Positions 7,708 through 16,387 of a stretch of 64,000 nucleotides of DNA are shown here, piece by piece. The translations under genes were made by a program, and so were the position numbers. The number at the start of each line of letters is the position of its first letter. Positions within the stretch are counted from its first letter, which is position 1. Source of the DNA: Roseiarcus sp963774195. GTDB lineage: Bacteria > Pseudomonadota > Alphaproteobacteria > Rhizobiales > Beijerinckiaceae. The stretch lies in assembly GCA_963774195.1 (NCBI GenBank), contig CAVZDY010000001.1, positions 2,170,001 to 2,234,000 of the forward strand, read 5' to 3'. The notes beneath the pieces were generated by a model. It did no database searches, was not told the DNA's origin, and saw nothing but the letters and a program-made list of their open reading frames with translations.

Positions 7708-8467
7708 ATGACCGTGCTGCGCTTGGGGGTCAACGTCGATCACGTGGCGACGGTGCGCAACGCGCGCGGCGGGGCCGCTGCCCGATCCTGTTCGCGCGGC
7801 GCTGCTCGCGATCGAGGCGGGAGCGGACGGCATTACGGCGCATCTGCGCGAGGATCGCCGCCACATTCACGACGACGACATGGCGCGCCTCAAGGCGGCG
7901 ATTTCCAAGCCGCTCAATTTCGAAATGGCCGCCACGCCGCAGATGCTCGACATCGCGCTGAAAATCCGCCCCCATGCCTGTTGCCTCGTGCCGGAAAAGC
8001 GCACGGAGCGCACCACCGAGGGCGGGCTCGACGTCGTCAACGGGCATGACGCGCTGAAGCCCTTCGTTGCCGAGTTGACGCGCGCCGGCATCAGGGTCTC
8101 GATGTTCGTCGAGCCCTCGGCGGAAGCGCTGGAGGCGAGCGCGTCGCTGGGCGCGCCGGTGGTCGAACTCCATACCGGCGCATGGTGCGACGCGCTCGAC
8201 CGTGCAGAAAGCGAGCGGGCGGATCGCGAATTCGCACGCCTCGCAGCCGCCGCGGCGCGAACCGTCGCCTTGGGCCTCGAATGCCACGCCGGGCATGGGC
8301 TCAATTACGACACGGCGCGGAGGATCGCCGCTTTGCCTGAGATCGTCGAGCTCAACATCGGCCACTTCCTGATCGGCGAGGCGATTTTCGTCGGTTTGGC
8401 GGAGAGCGTGCAGCAGATGCGCGTCGCCATGAACGAGGGGCGCGCGGCGGCGGCGCGAAAGCCATGA
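7708..8467 (+). CDS. pdxJ: pyridoxine 5'-phosphate synthase, frameshifted
   Basis: Condenses 1-deoxyxylulose 5-phosphate with 3-amino-1-hydroxyacetone phosphate to give pyridoxine 5'-phosphate. The start LRLGVNVDHVATVRNARGG is followed, one base later in frame (about 7780), by PLPDPVRAALLAIEAGADGI and HLREDRRHI. FEMAATPQM, KPFVAELTRAGI and ECHAGHGLNYD are further family signatures. One extra base in a G run explains the shift; corrected length 252 residues. Its stop overlaps the acpS start (ATGA), the classical pdxJ-acpS pair. Confidence 0.9.
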
Positions 8468-8856
8468 TTCTCGGCATCGGCAGCGATCTCTGCGACATCC
8501 GCCGCATCGAGGAGACGCTCGATCGATTTGGCGAGCGCTTCATCGCGCGCTGCTTTACCGACGTCGAACGGCGGCGCTCGGAGCGGCGGGCCGGTCGGGC
8601 GGCCTCCTACGCCAAGCGCTTCGCCGCGAAGGAGGCCTGCGCCAAGGCGTTGGGGACGGGCATCCGGGCGGGCGTATTCTGGCGCGACATGGGCGTCGTC
8701 AATCTGCCCTCGGGCCAGCCGACCATGCGCCTGACCGGCGGGGCGGCGGAGCGGCTCGCCAAGATCACGCCGCCCGGCCGCGAGGCCTTCATCCATCTTA
8801 CCATCACCGACGAAGAGCCGATCGCCCAAGCCTTCGTCGTGATCGAGGTGCGCTGA
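8464..8856 (+). CDS. acpS: holo-[acyl-carrier-protein] synthase
   Basis: 130 residues. Transfers 4'-phosphopantetheine from CoA to acyl carrier protein. MILGIGSDLCDIRRIEETL holds the Mg-binding Asp, and YAKRFAAKEACAKALGTG the conserved Glu and CoA-binding segment. Its ATG overlaps the pdxJ stop, so the two are co-translated. Length is typical of the trimeric bacterial AcpS. Confidence 0.95.
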   Translation: MILGIGSDLCDIRRIEETLDRFGERFIARCFTDVERRRSERRAGRAASYAKRFAAKEACAKALGTGIRAGVFWRDMGVVNLPSGQPTMRLTGGAAERLAKITPPGREAFIHLTITDEEPIAQAFVVIEVR

Positions 8857-8863
8857 ACGCGAA

Positions 8864-11255
8864 TCAGAGGGCGATGTCGTCGGGGGCGAGGCCCTGGACG
8901 CGTCGGGCGTGCATCGCCGCATAGGCGGCTTCTAGATTTTTGGTGTAGCACGCGATGTCGAACAGAGGCGTCGCCGCGCGATTGTCGGCGAGCTTGCGCT
9001 TCAGCGCCGCGAGCCTCTCCGCGTCGGTCGCCAGCGCGATCGCGAGCGCCTCGTAGTCCTCGACGTTCGTCGTAACCAGCTCCGGCGCGCCGATCGCTTG
9101 CAAGACGCTTGCGGCGACGCGCGCGGGAAAGGTCGCCCCAATCCTAGTGACCACGGGCACGCCCATCCAGAGGGCGTCGGTGGCGGTGGTGTGGGCGTTG
9201 TAAGGATAGGTGTCGAGAAAGAGGTCGGCGGCGCCGACCCGCTGCAGATGCGCGGCGACCGGCAGGTGCGAAGCAAAGGCCAGCCGGCGCTCATCGATCC
9301 CACGGGATTTCGCTTCCAAGCGCAGATTGGCGGCGGCGATCGGATTGTCCTCGAATAGCCAGAGGACGGAGCCTTCGACGCGGCGCAGGATCCGCATCCA
9401 GACGTCGAAGACGTCGGGCGTGATCTTGTAGTTGTTGTTGAAGCAGCAGAAGACGAAGCCTTCGTCGGGCAAGCCGAGTTCAGCGCGGCTGAACCGCCGC
9501 TCGGTCGCGAAGAAGCCGCTGGCGTAGCTCGTAGGATAATAGGTATCGGGCAGCGCGGCGATCTTCTCGGCGAAGAAGGGCCGCATGTTCGCCGCGACGA
9601 CGGTCGCGTCGACCACGATATAGTCGATGAAGGGCGCGGCCATCGTCCCGGCGAAGCCGAGAAAACTGACCTGAACCGGGGCGGCCCGGCGGGCGAAGAT
9701 GCTTGTGCGCCGGCCCGCGGTGAAGCCGGCGAGGTCGATCGCAATGTCGATCGACCGCTCGCGCGACAGCTTGGCGACCTCTTCGTCGGAGAGCTTCGAG
9801 ACGTCGAGAAAGTCGTCGAAAGCGCCGCGCAGTGCTGCGTTCATGGGATCGCCGGGCGGGTTGTCGAAGGAGAAGGCGATTGTCTCGAAGCGCTCCCGGT
9901 CATGCGCGCGAAAGACGCCCTGCATGAGAAAGGACATCGGATGCTGGCGCAGGTCCGAGGAATAATAGCCGATGCAAATCTTGGGCGCGGCGGGATCGGC
10001 CGGCGCGAAAGGCGCAGCAGTGACATTGGCATGCTTCGCCTCGACCCAGATTTTGGCGGCGGCGAATTGGCGTTCGCAGGAAATCGAAGCTCGACAGCGC
10101 GATGAACGGGGAGACGACCCGCTCGCCCGACGCGACGCCGGCTTCGAGCCGAGCGAGATCGGCGTGATAGCCGCGCCAGTCGCAGGCGTGCATACGGGTG
10201 TGGAAAGCCTCGCCGAGCAGGAAATCCAGCTTCGGATTGAGCGCGATCGCCCCCGCATAGCTCGCGCTCGCCGCCTCGAGCCGTTTCAAATCGCGAAGGG
10301 TGTTGCCGCGATTGTTGAAGGCTTCGGCGAAATCCGGTTGGGCAGCGATCGCCGCGTCGTAGCTCGCGACAGCCTCTTCGAGGCGCTTCAGCGCCTTCAA
10401 CGCATTGCCGCGGTTGTTGTGGGCGGCCGCGAGCGCCGGCTGCAAGGCGACGGCGCGTTCGTAGCTGGCGGCCGCCTCGGCGGCGCGCCTTAGCGCCATC
10501 AAAGCGTCGCCGCGGCTGGCGTAGGCTTCGGCATGGTCGGGCTTTGCTGCAATGACTCTGTCGAAGCTCGCCGCCGCCTCGGCATGACGCTCGAGCCCGG
10601 CGAGCGCCGCCCCGCAGTTCAAGAGCGCCTCCACATAGAGCGGCCTCAGGGCGGCTGCGCGTTGATAGGCCAGGAGAGCCTCGTCCAGGCGCCCGGACTG
10701 CTGAAGAACGCGGCCGCGATTGATGTGGCCTTCGGGGAAGTTCGGCGCGACCGCCAGAGCCTTGTCGTAGGCGGCGAGGGCCCCGTCGAGCCGCCCGCCG
10801 CCGCTCAGCGCATTGCCTTTGTTGTAGAGCGCTTCGATGGAATTCGGATCAAGCGCGAGGGCCTTGTCGAATTCGGTCAGCGCGCTCTCGAGGTCGCCGG
10901 CTTCATTCAAGATCACGCCGCGATTGTTCAGCGCCTTCACATGGCGAGGATTCATGCGAAGCGCGCGCTCGAATTGCGCCAGCGCCTCCCGCGATTTTCC
11001 TAGGGCTTTGAGGACGACGCCGTAGTTGTAGAACGAGGCGTCCGATGTGGCGTCGACCGCCACGGCGCGGGCGATGTAGGGTTCGGCGTCGGCGTAGCGC
11101 CCCATCGCAGTCAGAACGACGGTGATCAGGTTGAGCGCGCCGAAATGCCTGGGATGGCTTTCCAGGAATTGTTTGAAGAGGCGCGCGGCCTCCGGAAAGT
11201 TCCGCCCGTTGAGGGCCTGCATCGCGTTCTGGAATTGGCGTTCGGCCGTGCTCAT
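8864..11255 (-). CDS. TPR O-GlcNAc-transferase-like (SPINDLY family) protein, frameshifted
   Basis: The N-terminal half is a long TPR array (about ten repeats, e.g. SFYNYGVVLKALGKSREALA, ALNNRGVILNEAGDLESAL). The C-terminal half is a GT41-type catalytic region: ICIGYYSSDLRQHPMSFL, SIDIAIDLAGFTAGRRTSIF, QVSFLGFAGTMAAPFIDY, DLFLDTYPYNAHTTATDALW. The halves are in neighbouring frames; one extra base near 10079 joins them, giving 796 residues. The family moves a sugar from UDP-GlcNAc or a related donor onto Ser/Thr of proteins; the bacterial targets here are unknown. Start chosen at MSTAERQFQNAM; more upstream in-frame starts exist. Convergent with acpS. Confidence 0.85.
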
Positions 11256-11445
11256 TGGCGAGGCGGGCTCCAGTCGGGGCGGCGTCAAATCAATGGTCTG
11301 GGTCGCCGATATTCCCGTCGAGATCAAGCCCATTCGCGCCAGGGCGGCGGCAACTCGCTGGAGACCGCCCGGTTCCCTATCCGGCGAACGTTTGGCCTTG
11401 CGCGCCTCATGCGTCGGTCCTTGAGCGCCGGCACGCGGGCGCAAC

Positions 11446-11473
11446 AAAAAACCCCGGAGCTTGCGCTCCGGGG
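11446..11473 (-). terminator. rho-independent terminator of porin 1
   Basis: On the minus strand a 9-bp stem CCCCGGAGC/GCTCCGGGG with a 4-nt loop is followed by six T. It lies 26 bp past the porin stop. The other porin has the same stem in opposite orientation at 16255-16282. Confidence 0.9.
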
Positions 11474-11498
11474 CTGAGTTCCAAGTTCGAGACCGCGA

Positions 11499-12922
11499 TC
11501 AGAAGTCGCGGGTGATTTCGAAGCGGCCTTCGAGGCCGTCCGTGTTGGCGTGCCACGGCAGACCGCCGTTGGCGGCGGCCGAGTAGGCCGCGGGCGTCGC
11601 CTGATGCGTCGTCTGGTAGAGCAGCTCGATGTTGAAGTCGAGGTGCGGCACCGGATCCCAGTGGATGACGCCGCCGCCGATCCAGCTCTGCTGGTTGGGC
11701 GAGATCAGGCCGGTGGTGATGCCGCTCCAGTTGATCTGCAGGTACGAGATTTCCGGATCGATCGACCAGGTCGGGCCGAGGTGGAACTCGCCGAGAGCGG
11801 TGAGCGACCAGGCATCCGGGGTCGCCCAGGTGCCGTCGCCGTTCGAGAACGCGTCGGTCACCGGCATGGCGATACCGTTGCCGTTCGTCATGCCCTGCTC
11901 ACCCCACATGGCGTCGGAAACGCCGGAGTACCAGATCGCGTTCCTCGAAAAGACGCCCTGCAGCTGGATGTTGTCGCCGGCGCCGAACGAAGTCCAGACC
12001 GAACTTCAGGCCGCCGTCGATCGCCCATCCCCAGATGTCGATCGAGGAACCGTCGAGCAGGCTCTGCTGCCGCACGTTGTGCGCGACGCCGGAGAGGTGC
12101 AGCGCTGCCCCAGCCCTGCTTGACGTCGATCGACCCGACGATGTCCGGCGCACGCATGCCGAGGACCGCGGAGTTACCGAAGAAGAACTCGTCGGTGCCC
12201 GCGAGGGTCTCGGCCGAGGTCGGGCCGGTGAGGAGCGGGTCTTCGGCCGAGATCGTCGCCGAGAAGCCGCCGCCGAAGGTCGCTGTGTAAGCGAACAGCA
12301 GAGGCTGGTTGTAGCCCTGACGGTCGGGGGAGAACACGTTCGCCCAGCCTTCGCCGCCGCCGAAGAACGAGAAGAACGAGTTCGCCTTACCGGCGGTGAT
12401 GCCCGCCCAATTCAAATAGCCGTGATTGATGAAGCCGTTACCTGCGCCCGTGTTATCGAAGCCGCTGCCGTAGTTGAACTGGAGGTCGATGTCGGAGGTC
12501 AACACGCCGTAGGCGGTGTTGGTCTTGGTGATGGTCTCGAATTCGGCGCGGGTGGTGTAGCCGATGTCGGAACGACCGGACGTCCCGTGGCCTGGAGGAT
12601 TGCCAGCGTTGATGCCCGCGAAGCCACCGGGACCGGAACTGGGCGAGGGGTTCACAGGAACGTAAAACAGCTGGCTGCCAGTGGTGTAGCCGAAACCCTG
12701 TTCGAGGTTGCCGCCCTCGAACTGCGCCGTCAGGTACCCGGTGATCTTCAAGCAGGTGTCGGAGCCGGGGATGACGAAACCAGCCATGCCGTCGATGTGG
12801 CAGACCTTAACGTATTCGGCCGCGGGAGCGCCCTTCCGGGTGGGAAGATCGGCGGCCTGCGCGCCGGCGACGACGACGAGAGTCGCCGCGGAACCGAGCA
12901 GAAGGCTCTTCATGAGCGTCAT
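11499..12922 (-). CDS. Omp2-like outer-membrane porin 1, two frameshifts
   Basis: Porin_2 family trimeric porin. Start MTLMKSLLLG with GGAGG six bases upstream; the signal peptide ends at AQA-ADLPTRKGAP. Then VCHIDGMAGFVIPGSDTCLK, CLKITGYLTAQFEGGNL and many beta-strand segments, ending in a terminal Phe (FEITRDF), the usual outer-membrane insertion signal. Extra bases near 12106 and 11990 shift the frame twice; corrected length 473 residues. The matching copy at 15035-16225 restores the reading through both breaks. Gene and copy are inverted, with a recombinase between their 5' ends. Confidence 0.9.
12734..12755 (-). repeat. porin inverted repeat, left arm
   Basis: These 22 bases (codons for CLKITGY) are an exact reverse complement of 15035-15056. 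Homology between the two porin copies starts at this block and continues outward through the genes. The two arms bracket about 2.3 kb carrying porin 1's promoter, start, signal peptide and the tyrosine recombinase. Confidence 0.85.
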
Positions 12923-13594
12923 ATTTAACCTCCAATGCATTGTCGTTTGGGAGTTGGTTGAAGACTTGAACCTTTTGTCGCCGACCAGAAACGCGTGCCG
13001 AGTCAAAGGTATTAAGCGCCCCCTCTTCCCGTTCTCCGGACTTTGGGCGCTTCGTGCTGGTCCTCAGCAAACAACGCCATCCGTCCAACTCGCGACCGGG
13101 AAGCCCCCGTTCACGAGGGGAAAAGATACAAGCGTCGGGTCGCGGCTCAAACTCGAAAATGCCGGATTTCCGCCTAATTGCGCGTTTCCCAGCCGCATGT
13201 TGCAGAAAGGTCACGAAACTGTGTGCGCGGGCAACCCGTCCAGGCGCTCGGGGGGCCCTTAATGAATTGATAACTCTACAAATCTGCGGGTCTGAGCGAC
13301 GCCGCAAGTAATCGAAAAAACTCTCTCCGGCTTTCCATCGCGCGCTCCGGCCCGGGCGCGCGAGCGGGAGGTTGCGCGCCGACGAAAGTCAGCGGGTCCG
13401 CTTTCGCCACGTGCGCCCGGGGAATGAGCCTTGTAAATTCGAAAGCGCAGTAAGGTCAGCATGTTGCAGAAACACGAATGCCCCGTCGACGATCGCGAGA
13501 ACGCCTCAGAACCGTCCCGCGGTTTCGGCAAGGTCCGTTACGGGTCCGCAAAACTGACGCTCGTCTGGCCCCACGAAGTCGCTCGGAAGCGCCG
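12923..13594. promoter_or_regulatory. porin-recombinase intergenic region with repeated 14-mer
   Basis: No credible gene in these 672 bases. They must hold the promoters of porin 1 (leftward) and the recombinase (rightward). The 14-mer GCATGTTGCAGAAA occurs at 13195-13208 and 13459-13472 in the same orientation, a possible regulator or recombinase site. Two rows of A/T-rich sequence near 12925-12945 and 13265-13285 could contain promoters, but no clear -35/-10 pair was found. Confidence 0.4.
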
Positions 13595-14854
13595 ATGAAG
13601 CTCACCGAACGGGTCATCCAGTCTCTCACTTGTCCGGCCGGTCGGCGCGATATGATGGCGTTCGATTCCAAGCAGGGCGGGCTTGGGGTCCGGGTGACGG
13701 CGGGCGGCGGCAAGACCTATCTCGCCCAGTACACGCGGAACGGCGTCAAGCGGCGCGTCCCGCTCGGCTCCTGCGCGGCGATCTCGCTCGACCAGGCCCG
13801 CGAGGCGACCCGCGCGATCATGGGCGACGTCGCCAAGGGGCTCGATCCCGCCGTGGAGCGCAAGCGCGCCGCGGCCGAGGCGAAGCGCAACGAAGCCAGC
13901 GACGCGTTGACGCTCGATGTCCTGCTCGAGCAGTGGGGGTCCCTGCGACTCGCCCATCGTCGACAATCCTACGCCCTCGAGGCGGTGCGCGCAATTCGGC
14001 GCGCTTTTCCGAAGCGGCTTTGCCTGCCGGCCGCCGATCTCGACCGCGCCAGCGTGGTGCGCGTGCTCGACGACCTCGCCAGGGCCGGCAAGATCGCCAT
14101 GGCCGCCCGGACGGCCGCCTACGGCCGCAGCTGCTACCATTGGGCGGTTAAGCGCGGCGCCCTCGACGTCAATCCGTTCACGAATGTCCCCTTGGCGCCC
14201 GTCGCCAAGCGCGACCGGGTGCTGTCGGACCCAGAGCTCGCCACGGTCTGGCGGGCCGCCAATGGGGCCGGAGCGTTCGACCGTATCGTGCGGATGCTGA
14301 TTCTCACCGGCCAGCGGCGCGGCGAGGTCGCGGGCATGGCTTGGAGCGAACTCGACGAGGATCTCGCCGTCTGGACCATTCCGGCCGCTCGCGCCAAGAA
14401 CGGCGTCGCCCATGTCGTGCCTCTTTCGCCGCGAGCGCGGGAGCTTTTGAAGGCGACGCCGCGGCGCGCCGGCGAGCGCCTCGTCTTTCCCGGCATGAAC
14501 GGGATCTTCAACGGCTTCGGCAAAGCCAAGGCCGCCCTGGACGAGGAATGCGTCCTCGGGCCGTGGCGGCTGCACGATTTGCGTCGAACGGTCGCGACCG
14601 GACTGCAGAAGCTCGGCGTCCGTCTCGAGGTCACCGAGGCCGTCCTGAACCACGTCTCCGGGAGTCGGGCCGGCATCGTCGGCGTCTACCAGCGCTACGA
14701 CTACGCTGAGGAAAAGCGCGCCGCCCTCGCTGCCTGGGGCAAGCGCGTCGCGGCAATCCTGGAAGGCCGAGAGACGCCATCACCGGCCGCGCCCCCGCCG
14801 CCGAAAATTCGTCCGGAGCGTGGCGCCGCCCACCGCCAAAGCGCCAGAACCTAA
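13595..14854 (+). CDS. tyrosine recombinase/integrase between porin copies
   Basis: 419 residues from MKLTERVIQSLTCPAGRR; the upstream in-frame extension has no family likeness. N-terminal DUF4102-type arm domain (GGLGVRVTAGGGKTYLAQY), then catalytic Arg in LTGQRRGEVAGMAW, HxxR in LHDLRRTVATGL, His in LNHVSG and Tyr in YQRYDY, so all active residues are present. No tRNA and no other element gene lies near. It sits between the 5' ends of two inverted porin copies, so it is either what remains of an island inserted there or a recombinase serving the porin locus. The Pro-rich tail after about residue 390 is unlike the core. Confidence 0.9.
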   Translation: MKLTERVIQSLTCPAGRRDMMAFDSKQGGLGVRVTAGGGKTYLAQYTRNGVKRRVPLGSCAAISLDQAREATRAIMGDVAKGLDPAVERKRAAAEAKRNEASDALTLDVLLEQWGSLRLAHRRQSYALEAVRAIRRAFPKRLCLPAADLDRASVVRVLDDLARAGKIAMAARTAAYGRSCYHWAVKRGALDVNPFTNVPLAPVAKRDRVLSDPELATVWRAANGAGAFDRIVRMLILTGQRRGEVAGMAWSELDEDLAVWTIPAARAKNGVAHVVPLSPRARELLKATPRRAGERLVFPGMNGIFNGFGKAKAALDEECVLGPWRLHDLRRTVATGLQKLGVRLEVTEAVLNHVSGSRAGIVGVYQRYDYAEEKRAALAAWGKRVAAILEGRETPSPAAPPPPKIRPERGAAHRQSART

Positions 14855-15034
14855 GCCACAACCGATCCGCCGTCCGGAGGCCCCGAAAGGGCCTTACGGG
14901 CGGATTTGGCTTGCGTCTGTCAGGGTCCTTGAGAGGTCCGACAAATCGCGGCGCCGGGCCGACGACGGGCTCTGCCGGCGAACGACCGCCTGCCGCGACG
15001 GCCTGCAGCGAGCCTCGCGGCCGCGAGGGACCCA

Positions 15035-15056
15035 CTGCTTGAAGATCACCGGGTAC
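15035..15056 (+). repeat. porin inverted repeat, right arm
   Basis: Exact inverted match of 12734-12755. It is the very beginning of porin 2 homology; the 180 bases between here and the recombinase stop show no porin sequence, no recognised gene, and a short GC hairpin near 14880-14900. Confidence 0.85.
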
Positions 15057-16225
15057 ATGACGGCTCAGATCGAGGCTGGTACCCTCAGCCAGGGATATGC
15101 ATACACTACTGGTAGCCAGTTGCGCTATACCCCGACGTCGACGAACGCGCGAAATGCGCTCGGCTACACCGCCCGCGCCGAGCTCGAGACCATCACCAAG
15201 ACCAACACTGCCTATGGCGTGTTGACCTCGGACGTGGCTCTCCAGTTCAACTACGGCAGCGGCTTCGACAACACCGGCGCCGGCAACGGCTTCATCGACA
15301 AAGGCTTCGTGACCTGGGCGGGCATCACCGCCGGTAAGGCGAACTCGTTCTTCTCGTTCTTCGGCGGCGGCGAAGGCTGGGCGAACGTGTTCTCCCCCGA
15401 CCAGTGGGGCTATAACGAGCCTCTGCTGCTCGCTTACACTGCGACCTTCGGTGGCGGCTTCTCGGCGACGATCTCGCTCCAGGACCCGGTCCTCACCGGC
15501 CCGTCCGCGGCCCAGACCCTCGCCGGCAGCGACGAGTTCTTCGCCGGCAACTCGACGGTCCTCGGACAGCGTTCGCCCGACATCGTCGCCTCGCTCGATC
15601 TGGCTCAGGGCTGGGGCGGCGCGCACATTGCTGGCGTTGCGCATCAGGTCTACCAGCAGAGCGTGCTCGACGGCAGCACGTCAAACACCTGGGGCTGGGC
15701 GATCGACGGCGGCGTGAAGTTCAACCTGCCGAGCCTCGGCGCGGGCGACCTCGTCGAGTTGCAGGGCGTCTACTCGCAGAACGCCATCTGGTACTCGGGC
15801 GTCTCCGACGCGATGTGGGGTGAGAACGGCGCCGTCAACGGCAACGGTATTGCGATGCCGGTGACCGACGCCTTCTCGAACGGCAACGGCACCTGGGCGA
15901 CTCCCGACGCCTGGTCGCTCACCGCTCTCGGCGAGTTCCACTTCGGCCCGAACTTCGCGATCGATCCGGAAGTCTCGTACGCTCAACATCAACTGGACCG
16001 GCATCAACACCGGCCTGATCTCGCCCAACCAGGAGAGCATCCTCGGCGGCGCGGTGGCGCACTGGGATCCGGTCGCGCACCTCGATTTCGCGCTCGAAAT
16101 GCTCTACCAGATCGACCCACCAGTCGACGCCGGCGGCCTACTCGGCGGCGGCCAACGGCGGTCTGCCGTGGCATGCGAACACGGACGGCCTCGAAGGCCG
16201 TTTCATGATCACCCGCGACTTCTAA
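15035..16225 (+). pseudogene. Omp2-like porin 2, lacking 5' end
   Basis: Starts abruptly at CLKITGYMTAQIEAG and then follows porin 1 closely (YGVLTSDVALQFNYGSGFDN, NSFFSFFGGGEGWANVFSP, WGWAIDGGVKFNLP) to a terminal FMITRDF. The first roughly 50 residues of a porin (start, signal peptide, first strand) are missing and replaced by unrelated sequence. Extra bases near 15984 and 16114 shift the frame twice. As it stands it cannot be exported, yet the body and the terminator are well preserved, as expected for a silent cassette or a recent truncation. Confidence 0.85.
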
Positions 16226-16254
16226 TCGCGCGGATTCGATCTTGTTATGAAAGG

Positions 16255-16282
16255 CCCCGGAGCGAAAGCTCCGGGGTTTTTT
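16255..16282 (+). terminator. rho-independent terminator of porin 2
   Basis: Stem CCCCGGAGC/GCTCCGGGG with GAAA loop and six T, 30 bp past the porin 2 stop. Same stem as the porin 1 terminator. Confidence 0.92.
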
Positions 16283-16387
16283 GTCGCACCGGCGGCTTTC
16301 GCTTGCGCGGGCGGCTCCCGGCCTCGATAGTGACAGGACGAACGCCTAGTTTCGCCCCCAAAACGCAGTTGAGGCTCGGCCCGCCAC

